A stretch of 64,000 bases of DNA, taken from the NCBI RefSeq assembly GCF_016107395.1, contig NZ_JAAIKO010000004.1, positions 186,001 to 250,000 of the forward strand. The letters run 5' to 3'. Below are positions 1 to 8,324 of the stretch, piece after piece (position 1 is the stretch's first letter; every line of letters starts with the position of its first letter). Position numbers and translations under genes: made by a program. Under the pieces are notes generated by a model. It was given only the letters and a program-made list of their open reading frames with translations. It had not been told where the DNA came from and did not search any database. This DNA comes from Streptomyces fildesensis (GTDB taxonomy: Bacteria; Actinomycetota; Actinomycetes; Streptomycetales; Streptomycetaceae).

Positions 1-420
1 CTCGCAGTACCCGTCGGCGTCGACCCCGCCGACCCCGCACGCCACACAGGTCCGCCCCTGCGGCGCCGGTCCGGCGAGCAGTTCCTCGCGCGGGTCGGTG
101 ACCTCCGCGGCGGGCTGCGGCGGAGCGGGTGCGTCGGCGCTCGCCGGCGGCTGCCCCGGTGCGGTCTGCCCGGGGGCCGCAGCGGGGCTTCGGGGCGGAG
201 CGAGCGCGAAGGGATCGGTGAACTCACCGTTCCCCGTGCCCGCCGCCGAGCCGTTGCCGGAGGGCCCGGTTCCGGGCAGGTCGGCGCCCGCGGCGGGGAG
301 CGGCGCGGTCACGTCCGCGCCGCATACGCCGCAGAACTTGTCGCCCTCCTCCAGCGGTTCCGCGCAGCTGGGGCAGCTGATCGACTGAGCTGACTGGGCC
401 GACTCCGGCAGTCCTGGCAT
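1..420 (-). CDS. Zinc-ribbon protein, N-terminal part of a probable PP2C-family protein phosphatase (partial)
   Basis: The gene runs off the left edge; 140 N-terminal residues are visible. They hold a first zinc ribbon with cysteines at about residues 16, 19, 30 and 33, then a Pro/Ala/Gly-rich linker of about 85 residues, then the start of a second Cys-x-x-Cys ribbon (CVACGVGGVDADGYC) at the edge. From memory, Streptomyces PP2C phosphatases paired with PknG-like kinases begin this way, with the phosphatase domain following. The ATG at 420 lies 4 bases past the PknG stop, so the two are almost certainly co-transcribed. The catalytic domain is outside the window, so the phosphatase call is inference; the zinc ribbons are seen directly. 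Confidence 0.6.
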   Translation of the reverse strand, partial: MPGLPESAQSAQSISCPSCAEPLEEGDKFCGVCGADVTAPLPAAGADLPGTGPSGNGSAAGTGNGEFTDPFALAPPRSPAAAPGQTAPGQPPASADAPAPPQPAAEVTDPREELLAGPAPQGRTCVACGVGGVDADGYCE

Positions 421-424
421 TCGG

Positions 425-3067
425 TTACACCCACGTCCGGGGGCGGAAACGGTTGGCCCGCTCCACCAGTTCGATCCTTGTGCGGTCCTTCTGGGCCAGC
501 CGGGCCAACACCCGGTACGAGCGCTCCAGGCCGAAGCGCAGCCCGCGTTCGTCCAGGGCGCTGCCCAGCAGCACCGGATGGGCGGCGGCGGGCTGCGCAC
601 CCTGGCCACCCGCCAGCACCCAGTCGAGCGCGCTGCCGAGCACCTCGGCGGACAACTGCTCGCGCCGGTCGGCGTCGAGGCCCTGCTGCTGCAACTGCTC
701 GACCTGCCGGCCCGCGGCCGTCAGATCGTCCAGCAACGGTTCGTGCGGGGACCGGTCGCGCAGCCGGGCCCTGATCGCCGCGACCCGTGCCGCGGTGAAG
801 TGGATGGACGACTCGGGCACCGACTCCAGGACCTGTACGGCGCCGGGCCGGTCGCCCGCCGCCAGCCGCACCCGGGCCAGGCCGAAGGCGGCGCTGACGT
901 AGCTCTGGTCGGTGGTCCACACCAGGCGGTAGTACTCGGTCGCGTTGTCCAGCTGGCCCAGCACCTCGGCGCAGATGCCCAGCGCGAGCTTCGGCGCGGA
1001 CTCGCCGGGGAACGCGTCGTAGACCGCGTCGAAGGAGAGCGCGGCCGTCTCGTGGTCGCCGGTGGTCAGCGCGGTGAGGCCGCGGTGCCAGACGACGCGC
1101 CAGTCCTCCAGGTCGTCGTCGGCCAGGCCCTGCAGGACGAGCAGCGCGGCGCCGCCGTCGCCCAGTTCGAGCCGGGCCCGCAGATCGCGCAGCCGCCGCT
1201 CGACCGACTCGACGGGGGAGGACTGCAGCGCGGAGATCAGTTCGGAGGGCGCCGCCGACGACAGACCCGCCAGGAAACCGGCGTTGGGGTCGGACGGGTC
1301 CACATGCGGCACGGGCAGCGCCAGTACGGCGGCGGGTGCGTCGAGCCGGGTGACCGACGGGAAGCCGAATCCGGTGCCGTCCCCCGCCGGTCCTGCCGCA
1401 CCCGGCAGGGCGGCCGGGGCGATGGGCACCGTGCCGACGACGGTCGCGCTGTACGGGAGGGGCGCGCCGGGCGGCAGGGCGGGTGCGCCCGGAGTGCCCG
1501 CCAGGGCTCCCTGCTGTGCGCCGCCCTGCGGCGGGATGAACGCGGGCGGCGCGCCGTTCAAGCTGTTGGCAGCGCCCGCGGCGACCGCGCCGGGCTTGCG
1601 GCGGCGGTCCGCGCCGAGCCGGGACGCGTCGCCGGGCAGCGGGTGCACCAACTCCGTGTCCACCACCCGGATCTCCGGCCCGAAGAGGGTGGAGAGCGCG
1701 GGCCGCGGCTTGCCGGTCTCGAGTGCGACGACCTCGCGCAGCACGCCCAGCAGCTGGTCCGACATCTCCTCCGCGGACGCGAAGCGCTTGTCCGGGTCCG
1801 GGTCGGTGGCGCGCACCAGCAGCCGGTAGAAGGACTCGTAGCGGGAGAAGACCTCGATGTTGTCGGGGTCGGGCAGGCTGTCGGCGAAGACGTTGGTGTA
1901 GCCCTGGAAGTCGAAGGTCAGCACGGCCAGGGTGCGCGCGACGGTGTACAGGTCGGAGGCGACGGACGGGCCCAGCTCGGCGACCTCCGGGGCCTGGTAG
2001 CCGACCGTGCCGTAGATCGCGCTGTCGTTGTCGTCCATCCGGCGGACCGCGCCCATGTCGATCAGTTCGAGGCGGTCCTCCTGCTGGATGGCGTTGTCGA
2101 CCTTGAAGTCGCAGTACAGCAGGTTGCGGCTGTGCAGATAACCGAGCGCGTCCAGCGCCTCGATGGCGTACGCGATGGCCGTCGCCACCGGCAGCGGCGC
2201 GCGCTTGCCGTCGGGACCGCGCCGGTCGTTGGCGATCTCCTTGAGCGACTTGCCGCCGACGTAGGCCATCACGATGTAACCGTCGAGAGTGCCGGACCGC
2301 TGGTCCAGGTGCTCCACGAAGTTGTAGATGCGGACGATGTTCGGGTGCTCGATCTCGGCGAGGAACCGCCGTTCGGAGACGGCCGCGGCCAGCGCGTCCT
2401 CGTCCCCGGTGTCCAGCAGGCCCTTGAGCACCACCCAGCGGTCGGAGACCGCGCGGTCCACCGCGAGATAGATCCAGCCGAGCCCGCCGTGCGCCAGGCA
2501 GCCCACGACCTCGTACTGGCCGCGCACGACATCGCCGGCCCGCAGCTTCGGCGAGAAGGAGTACGGGTGCCCGCACTTGGTGCAGAAGCCCTCCGTGCGG
2601 CCGGCCTTGTCACCGCGGCTGCGGCCCACCGGCGCCCCGCAGTCGCCCTTGCTGCAGAACCGCTTGCGCTCGGGGACCTGCGGGTTGTCCAGGACGGCCG
2701 CGGCCGGATCCGGGCGCGGGATGGGCGGTACGGAGACCAGCCCGGCGCCCAGCTTGCCGCGGGTGGAGCCGCTGCCCGTGCTCCGGGAGCTGCGCACCGA
2801 CACCGAACGTCCGGTGGTGGAGCCGCTGAGGGCGCGGGACAGCCGCCCGGACACCGAACGGCGCGAGGACCGCGAGGACGACTTCGACGAACGGGAGGAG
2901 TGCGCCGACGAGCGCCCCGAGTCCAGGCCGCCGCCGGCGGCCGACCGTGCCGAACTGCTCGCCGCCGCGACGGCCACGGGAGCCAGCCCGCAGGTGTCGC
3001 AGTACAGCTCGCCGCCGCCCATGTCCTCCAGAGCCCCGCCGCAGCCGGGCCGTTGGCACTTGCTCAC
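425..3067 (-). CDS. pknG: PknG-like serine/threonine protein kinase
   Basis: Soluble Ser/Thr kinase of the PknG type, about 880 aa. Two rubredoxin-like Cys pairs stand before the kinase (C4/C9 with C23/C26, and C138/C143 with C162/C165), split by a Ser/Arg-rich linker at about residues 37-105. The kinase domain starts near residue 184, with the ATP-binding Lys at K215 (VVLKG), catalytic Asp D320 in YCDFKVDN and DMG in place of DFG at 337-339. A long helical C-terminal part resembles the TPR region of PknG. The GTG at 3067 was chosen over an ATG at 3124 because a GGGGGG ribosome site lies just upstream and the first ribbon starts there. In mycobacteria and corynebacteria PknG phosphorylates GarA/OdhI to tune 2-oxoglutarate use; the same role here is inference. 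Confidence 0.9.
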   Translation of the reverse strand: MSKCQRPGCGGALEDMGGGELYCDTCGLAPVAVAAASSSARSAAGGGLDSGRSSAHSSRSSKSSSRSSRRSVSGRLSRALSGSTTGRSVSVRSSRSTGSGSTRGKLGAGLVSVPPIPRPDPAAAVLDNPQVPERKRFCSKGDCGAPVGRSRGDKAGRTEGFCTKCGHPYSFSPKLRAGDVVRGQYEVVGCLAHGGLGWIYLAVDRAVSDRWVVLKGLLDTGDEDALAAAVSERRFLAEIEHPNIVRIYNFVEHLDQRSGTLDGYIVMAYVGGKSLKEIANDRRGPDGKRAPLPVATAIAYAIEALDALGYLHSRNLLYCDFKVDNAIQQEDRLELIDMGAVRRMDDNDSAIYGTVGYQAPEVAELGPSVASDLYTVARTLAVLTFDFQGYTNVFADSLPDPDNIEVFSRYESFYRLLVRATDPDPDKRFASAEEMSDQLLGVLREVVALETGKPRPALSTLFGPEIRVVDTELVHPLPGDASRLGADRRRKPGAVAAGAANSLNGAPPAFIPPQGGAQQGALAGTPGAPALPPGAPLPYSATVVGTVPIAPAALPGAAGPAGDGTGFGFPSVTRLDAPAAVLALPVPHVDPSDPNAGFLAGLSSAAPSELISALQSSPVESVERRLRDLRARLELGDGGAALLVLQGLADDDLEDWRVVWHRGLTALTTGDHETAALSFDAVYDAFPGESAPKLALGICAEVLGQLDNATEYYRLVWTTDQSYVSAAFGLARVRLAAGDRPGAVQVLESVPESSIHFTAARVAAIRARLRDRSPHEPLLDDLTAAGRQVEQLQQQGLDADRREQLSAEVLGSALDWVLAGGQGAQPAAAHPVLLGSALDERGLRFGLERSYRVLARLAQKDRTRIELVERANRFRPRTWV

Positions 3068-3164
3068 GGTGTCCCCCCTCGTTCCATCGTGCGGCCGGCC
3101 CGTAGCCGTCCAGCCCTCTTCCATCCAACCCTCTTCTGTGGTCCCACCGGCAGATGGTTCCGCA

Positions 3165-4484
3165 TCAGGATTCCCGCCTGTCCGCGGGTTGCGACTGCCT
3201 CGGCCCGAGCACCTCGGCCACCGCCTGCTGGTAGCGCAGCACCGTCGACTCCGCGGCCCGCAGATCGCAGGGCGCGCTCCACAGCATGCGGCGCGCCTGG
3301 TCGTACCGTTCGATCAGCAGCGGGTCCTCCGCCATGCCGTGCCGCGCCACCTTCGCGCGGTAGGCGTCCAGCCGGCCGCGCAGCTCGGCGCGGACCGCGA
3401 GCGGCGCCGTCACCGCCGTCAGGGAGTCGCGGGCCCGCAGCAACTCCTCGTCGGCGCGCTGCTCCAGGCCGTCCAGCAGCGGGGACAGCCGGTGCCACTG
3501 ACCGGTCCTGCGGTAGTCGTCGGCCGCCGCGAGCCGCTCGTGCAGCGCGGACGACGGGCCGCTGACCGCCGGGACCTCCGACGCCGCTATTTTCGCCAGC
3601 ACCTCGACGCGTGCGCTGCGCGCCTCGGTGAGCGTACGGTCCGCCCGGGACAGCACGTCCCGCAGGTGCAGCAGCCGCTGGTCGGCGTCGTCGCGCACGT
3701 GCAGCACGGCGTCGACCTCACGGCGCAGCTCCTCCAGCCGGCGGCCGGCCTGCTCGTAGCGGGCGGTGTCCGCGCGGCCCGGCTTCGGCTCCGGCAGCCA
3801 GAACGCCAGCGGGTCGGAGACCACCTGGGCGCGCAGCGCGGCCAGGTCGGTGATGAGCCGCTCCAGCTCGTCCCCCGAGGGGTGGGCGCCGGGGCGTACC
3901 CCCACCGAGTGGGCCAGCGAGCGGACCCGTTGCACGTCCGCGGCGAGCAGATCGATACGGGCGGGCAGCGCGGACCAGACGGAGTCGGCGCCGGCGACCA
4001 TCGCCATGGCCTGCTCGTACCAGCCGTTCATCCGGTCCAGCAGCTGCTCCAGGCTGAACCGTTCGGTGAGCACGGCGGGGCCGGTCAGACTGCGGGCCGC
4101 GTCCGGGACCGCGCCGCCGGACACCGTGACGCCGGTGCCGCGCAGCAGTTCGGTGAGCGTGTTCAGATCGGTCTGGGTGGGCCAGCGGCGGCGGCCGCGC
4201 AGCTCGCGCGCGGAGTTCAGGGCAGCGGTGTAGGCCTCGAAGTGCGACCACAGCAGGGTGATCGCCGAATCCGTCTCGGCCCAGCGCTCCTTGGTGACAC
4301 CAGCCAGCTCGGCGCCTTCGAGCAGCCGGCGGCCGGAGTGGTCCTGGAGGGCGAGCAGCGAGGACTCGATCGCCTCGTGGTCCGCGCCGATCCGCGCCAG
4401 GGCACGGTCGACCTCCTCCCGGCCCATCACCGGCCCGGACGGTCCCTCCACCGACCTCCGGCCGGGAGGTGCCCCCTCCGCCAT
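3165..4484 (-). CDS. Unknown helical protein in the glnX-glnH-pknG operon
   Basis: A 439-aa protein I do not recognise. It has no signal peptide, membrane helix, cysteine cluster or nucleotide-binding motif. It looks almost all alpha-helical, with repeated Leu/Arg/Glu heptad-like stretches at about residues 20-110, 230-330 and 340-420, as in a scaffold or coiled-coil adaptor. The ATG at 4484 was chosen because AAAGAAGG lies just upstream. It sits between the binding-protein gene (ends 4574) and the kinase gene (starts 3067), all on one strand with short gaps, so co-expression is likely. A role as adaptor between the membrane sensor and the kinase is inference from position only. Confidence 0.75.
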   Translation of the reverse strand: MAEGAPPGRRSVEGPSGPVMGREEVDRALARIGADHEAIESSLLALQDHSGRRLLEGAELAGVTKERWAETDSAITLLWSHFEAYTAALNSARELRGRRRWPTQTDLNTLTELLRGTGVTVSGGAVPDAARSLTGPAVLTERFSLEQLLDRMNGWYEQAMAMVAGADSVWSALPARIDLLAADVQRVRSLAHSVGVRPGAHPSGDELERLITDLAALRAQVVSDPLAFWLPEPKPGRADTARYEQAGRRLEELRREVDAVLHVRDDADQRLLHLRDVLSRADRTLTEARSARVEVLAKIAASEVPAVSGPSSALHERLAAADDYRRTGQWHRLSPLLDGLEQRADEELLRARDSLTAVTAPLAVRAELRGRLDAYRAKVARHGMAEDPLLIERYDQARRMLWSAPCDLRAAESTVLRYQQAVAEVLGPRQSQPADRRES

Positions 4485-4573
4485 CGAACCTTCTTTCCCG
4501 TAACCGGCACGTCGTGTGCGGAGCTCAGTCCTGCTGGTCGGCCCTGGTGTTCCGGCCCCGGGGGCCAGGTGGT

Positions 4574-5581
4574 TCAGTTCTTGTAGAGCGGTGCGGGCGG
4601 TCCGGTCACATCCGGCAGCTTGGCGGCCAGCCAATGACGGTACGCCTGCATCCAGGGGCTGTTGACGCCACCGCTGCGGTAATCCTCCAGCACCTTGTTG
4701 ACGCGGGCCACCAGATCGGTGTCCCTGAGGTTCATGGCCACCCCGTACGGCTCCGTGGTGACCTTCTGGCCGATGAGGTGGACCGAGGGGTCCTGCGCGG
4801 CCTGGCCGGCCGCCAGCGCGTTGTCGGTGAACACCGCGTCCACCAGGTTCAGCTGCAGCCGCACGAGGCAGTCCAGCTGGTTCGGTACGAGGACGACCTT
4901 GGCGCCGTGCGAGTCCTCCTTGAGCTTGGTCTCGCCCGTGGAGCCCTTCGCGGTGCAGACCGTCCGGCCGTTGAGGGAGGTGTCCAAGCCGGTGATGGGG
5001 GTGCCCTGCAGCGGCACGAGCAGCTGCTGCCCGGCCTCGAAGTACGCGGTGGAGAACGCCACGTCCTTCAGCCGTGAGCAGTTGATGGTCATGGTGCGCA
5101 CCACCATGTCCACCTTCCCTGCCTTGATCATCGGGATGCGCTGGTCGGTCGGCACCGTCAGGAACTGGACCTTCTCCGGGTCGCCGAGGATGTCCTTGGC
5201 TATGGCGCGCACCAGGTCGATGTCGAAGCCGGTGATCTGGCCGGTGGCCGGATCGCGGAAGCCCCACAGATAGCTGTTCTGGTCCACGCCGACGATGAGC
5301 TTGCCGTGCTCCTTGATCCGCCGCACGGCGTCACCGTCCACCGTCGACGGCCGCTGACCGCTGGCCTCCGGGTGGTCGCAGGTGTCGTCCGTGGAGGCGT
5401 ACTTGGCGCTCAGCACGCCGCCGGGCGTCGCCGACCGCGCGCCGTCCGCCGCGCCGGCACCGCGCAGCGGGACCGCCACCGCGGTGACGACCAGCGCGCA
5501 GGCGGCCGCCATCCCCGCGACTCCGCCCCAGCCGCGCCAACTGCGGCGCGTCCGCCGCGTCCGTGGCGTGTCCTCGCGCAT
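4574..5581 (-). CDS. GlnH-like glutamate/amino-acid substrate-binding protein
   Basis: Family 3 periplasmic-type binding protein of about 335 aa. After a basic N-terminus and one hydrophobic segment (about residues 18-39, signal or anchor, no convincing lipobox) comes the typical start LIVGVDQNSYLWGF, then GQITGFDIDLVRAIAKDI and the DMVVRTMTIN hinge strand. No ABC permease or ATPase gene lies nearby. Instead it lies between a GlnX-like membrane protein and PknG, as glnH does in mycobacteria, so it more likely presents an amino acid to a sensor than feeds a transporter. A GTG at 5623 that overlaps the upstream stop (GTGA, with GGAG before it) is an alternative start; the ATG at 5581 has GGAGGGAAG upstream. 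Confidence 0.8.
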   Translation of the reverse strand: MREDTPRTRRTRRSWRGWGGVAGMAAACALVVTAVAVPLRGAGAADGARSATPGGVLSAKYASTDDTCDHPEASGQRPSTVDGDAVRRIKEHGKLIVGVDQNSYLWGFRDPATGQITGFDIDLVRAIAKDILGDPEKVQFLTVPTDQRIPMIKAGKVDMVVRTMTINCSRLKDVAFSTAYFEAGQQLLVPLQGTPITGLDTSLNGRTVCTAKGSTGETKLKEDSHGAKVVLVPNQLDCLVRLQLNLVDAVFTDNALAAGQAAQDPSVHLIGQKVTTEPYGVAMNLRDTDLVARVNKVLEDYRSGGVNSPWMQAYRHWLAAKLPDVTGPPAPLYKN

Positions 5582-5619
5582 GGTCCGCTTCCCTCCACCG
5601 GCCTGGCCGGTCACCCCGG

Positions 5620-7080
5620 TCACCGGTACTCCGACAGCCGGCGTCCGATGCCGAGCGCGGCGCCGGCCGCGGCCAGCACGGCCAGCAGCGCGGCACCCGC
5701 CGGAAGCCCGGTCAGCGCCCCGCGGCCGTCGTTCGCGGCCTGTACGAATTCCTGCTGCTCATGGTCGACGGCCTTGCGCAGGCTGGCGTCCACCACGTCG
5801 AAGCACTGGCCGGTGGTCGCGGTGACCACCTCGCCCTGTTGGTTCTTGCCGCCGATCACCTGAGCGACGGCGTCCGCGTAGTTGCCCTCGTTGTCGCTGG
5901 CGCGGGCCGCGGTGTGCCGGCCCCGCCAGGCCTGTACGCCCTTGATCGCGTCGTTGACCGGGCTGCGGCCCGCCTCGTCGTCCGCGAGCGCCAGGGCCTG
6001 CGCCATCTCGCCGCCGACGCCCTTGGGGTCCTTGCCGGCCAGGGTCGACATGCCGCCCTGGAAGTTGGTCTCGTACGAGGCGCCGGAGCCGCGGGCGACC
6101 AGCGTCAGGTTCTCGTCGCCGCGGGCCTGCAGCACGCCGATCCGGGCGCTGTTGAGCACCTGCAGCGACTTCGCCCCGTGGTCGTACGACGTGTCGAGCT
6201 GGGAGGCGGCGACCGTGTGGCCGACCACCGCCCACAGCAGCACCACCACCGAGGCCGCGCTGGCGGCCAGCATCCCCTGGTTGAAGACGCGGTTGGTGCG
6301 CCGGTACGAGCGGCGCTGGGCCCACAGCAGGGCGCCGAGCGCGATCGCTCCGAGGGACCAGGCGAGCCACGGCAGCGCCTTGGCGGAGCCGTAGTCCTCG
6401 CCGAGCCGGGCCGTCTCGGCCTTGTACAGCTTGTCGGCGGTGTCCAACAGGCCGCCGTCCTGGCGCATCAGCTCGTTGGCGTACCGCAGATGGGCGCCAC
6501 CGACGGGGAAGCCCTGCCGGTTGTTGACGCCGGCCCGCGCCACCTCTTCGGTGTACCCCTTGAGCTGCTGGTTGAGCAGCGAGATCTGCTCCAGGGTCGT
6601 CGCGGACCCCTGGGCGTTCCCGGCCGCCTCGGCGATCAGCTTCGACGCCGTCCGCAGGTCGTTGTCGTACCGGTCCGTGACGGACTTCGGCTGCTGGCCG
6701 CCGATGAGGAAGCCGCCGGAGGCGGTGGTGTCCGCGTCCGCCAGCGACCGGTAGATCTCGGCGGCCTTGGCGCTGAGCGGGGCGCTGTGGTTGACCACGT
6801 CGCTCGCCGCCGACGCGCGGTCGGTGATCTGCCACGCCGTCACCGCCCCGAACGCCACGACCAGCACGGCCAGTACCGCGCCGATGATCCGCAGCCGGCC
6901 GGGCTCGGTCGTCGCGGCGGCCCGCAGCCGGTCCGCGCCCTCGCTCCAGGCCCGCCGCCGTGGCGGCGGGGGCGGCGGTACGGCCGGCGGCCTCGCGGGC
7001 GGCTGGGGAACGCGCGGCGCGGGCGGGGCACCATAGCCCTGCGCGGCCGGGATTCCGCTCCCCGTCGGCGTTTGTGTCAC
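5620..7080 (-). CDS. GlnX-like four-helix membrane sensor protein
   Basis: Integral membrane protein of 486 aa. A Pro-rich cytoplasmic N-terminus (residues 15-45) is followed by TM1 (about 65-85), an outside helical domain (86-235), TM2 (236-254), TM3 (270-290), a second outside domain (291-455) and TM4 near the C-terminus. Two extracytoplasmic domains between four helices match GlnX, which in mycobacteria and corynebacteria acts with GlnH to pass amino-acid availability to PknG. It is the first gene of the five-gene minus-strand run. The GTG at 7080 has GGGGGAGGG just upstream. Identification rests on topology and gene order, as the family is weakly conserved in sequence. Confidence 0.7.
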   Translation of the reverse strand: MTQTPTGSGIPAAQGYGAPPAPRVPQPPARPPAVPPPPPPRRRAWSEGADRLRAAATTEPGRLRIIGAVLAVLVVAFGAVTAWQITDRASAASDVVNHSAPLSAKAAEIYRSLADADTTASGGFLIGGQQPKSVTDRYDNDLRTASKLIAEAAGNAQGSATTLEQISLLNQQLKGYTEEVARAGVNNRQGFPVGGAHLRYANELMRQDGGLLDTADKLYKAETARLGEDYGSAKALPWLAWSLGAIALGALLWAQRRSYRRTNRVFNQGMLAASAASVVVLLWAVVGHTVAASQLDTSYDHGAKSLQVLNSARIGVLQARGDENLTLVARGSGASYETNFQGGMSTLAGKDPKGVGGEMAQALALADDEAGRSPVNDAIKGVQAWRGRHTAARASDNEGNYADAVAQVIGGKNQQGEVVTATTGQCFDVVDASLRKAVDHEQQEFVQAANDGRGALTGLPAGAALLAVLAAAGAALGIGRRLSEYR

Positions 7081-7278
7081 TGAACCCTCCCCCGGAACAA
7101 CTCCCCTGCGCACGGCAGTCAAGCTCTTGGCCAGCAGTATGGCCGTACGCGGTGTCATCCACCTAGGGATTGCGTGGATCTTGCGCGAACTGCCCGCTAT
7201 GCGGCCCTGCCGTACGAACTTCACCCGTATCCCATCACGCCCGGGACCCGCGCCCGGTTCCGGGGGCACCCGTGAAAA

Positions 7279-7311
7279 GCCGGACGGGCCCGTGGAACGG
7301 GCCCGTCCGGC
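7279..7311 (-). terminator. Terminator of the sugar kinase operon
   Basis: Perfect 14-bp GC stem (7279-7292 with 7298-7311) and a 5-base loop, just past the kinase stop at 7326. It separates the sugar operon from the GlnX-like gene. There is no strong T-run, as is usual in Streptomyces. Confidence 0.8.
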
Positions 7312-7325
7312 GTTCGGGTACGGCA

Positions 7326-8324
7326 CTACGCGTAGTGCGCGCGCAGCCTGGCGTGCACCGCGGGTTCCGCGGCGACGTGGTCCAGGCCGAGAAGCGCCGC
7401 GCCCAGCACCGGGGCGGCGCTCACCACACGGGTGACGGCCTTCGGCGCGCGGGCGGTGAGGCGCTCCGTGATGGCGTCCATCAGGGTCGGATTCCCGGCC
7501 GCCATGACACCGCCGCCGAGCACCACGTCGGCCTCCTCGTCGAGCAGTCCGAGCCGCCCCAGCGCCACGCTCGCCAGCGCGACGATCTCGTCGGCCTGCC
7601 GGCTGACGATCTTCCGGGCCACCGGATCGCCCCCGTCCGCGGTGCGGAACAGCACGGGCGTCAGCTCGTACTTGCGGGACGGCGGGATGTGCTCCAGGTG
7701 CAGCGCCTCGATCAGCGCGTACATCGAGGTGAGGCCGAAGTGCGCGGGCAGCGAGACGGCCAGTTCGGTGGGGCCGCCGCGGCCGTCCTCGGCCCGTGCG
7801 GCATGGAACAGGGCCTCCTCCGCCAGACCCGATCCGCCTCCCCAGTCGCCGGATATCTTGCCGATCGCCGGGAAGCGGGCCGTCCGGCCGTCCGGCAGCA
7901 TGCCGACGCAGTTGATGCCCGCGCCGCACACCACCGCGACGCCGCGCGGCTCGTCGACGCCCGCGCGCAGTATCGCGAACGTGTCGTTGGCGACCCGGGT
8001 GCTCAGGCTCCAGCCCTGCGCGTGCACGGCCAGTTCGAGCTGCTGTTCCTCCACGGGCAGGTCGGCGTTGGCCAGACAGGCCGAGGTGTGCTCGGTCAGC
8101 GGGCGCTCGCCGAGGGTCAGGCCGGCCTCGGCGGCGGCCCGGCCGACGATGGCCGCCAGGGCCGCGACGGCCGCGTCGACACCGACGACCGGCGGCTGGA
8201 AGCCGCCGCCGCGGGCGGTGCCGAGCACCGTCCCGTCGGCGGCCACGATCGCCACGTCGGTCTTGCTGTTGCCCGCGTCGATGGCGAGGACGCCACCCGG
8301 CACGAGCGGTTCGTTCAGGCCCAC
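7326..8324 (-). CDS. BadF/BadG-type sugar kinase, probable N-acetylglucosamine kinase
   Basis: 332-aa kinase of the ASKHA fold. It opens with the phosphate-1 loop AIDAGNSKTDVAIV, has CGAGINCVG in the middle and a C-terminal LGGGVMAAG glycine motif, as in N-acetylglucosamine kinases of the BadF/BadG/BcrA/BcrD family. The GTG at 8324 overlaps the last codons of the GH4 gene (stop at 8315), with GGGAG about 8 bases upstream, so translation is probably coupled. It is the last gene of the sugar operon and would phosphorylate the imported or released sugar. Whether the substrate is GlcNAc, glucose or glucosamine cannot be read from the sequence. Confidence 0.82.
   Translation of the reverse strand: MGLNEPLVPGGVLAIDAGNSKTDVAIVAADGTVLGTARGGGFQPPVVGVDAAVAALAAIVGRAAAEAGLTLGERPLTEHTSACLANADLPVEEQQLELAVHAQGWSLSTRVANDTFAILRAGVDEPRGVAVVCGAGINCVGMLPDGRTARFPAIGKISGDWGGGSGLAEEALFHAARAEDGRGGPTELAVSLPAHFGLTSMYALIEALHLEHIPPSRKYELTPVLFRTADGGDPVARKIVSRQADEIVALASVALGRLGLLDEEADVVLGGGVMAAGNPTLMDAITERLTARAPKAVTRVVSAAPVLGAALLGLDHVAAEPAVHARLRAHYA

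Noticed and set aside
578..3565. Long open frame on the plus strand across the kinase gene
   Set aside because: Mirror of the PknG frame caused by GC-biased codons; Arg/Gly/Pro-rich with no domain, and the kinase on the other strand has clear motifs.
4574..5581. Glutamate ABC importer
   Set aside because: No permease or ATPase gene nearby; context fits a sensor-linked binding protein instead.
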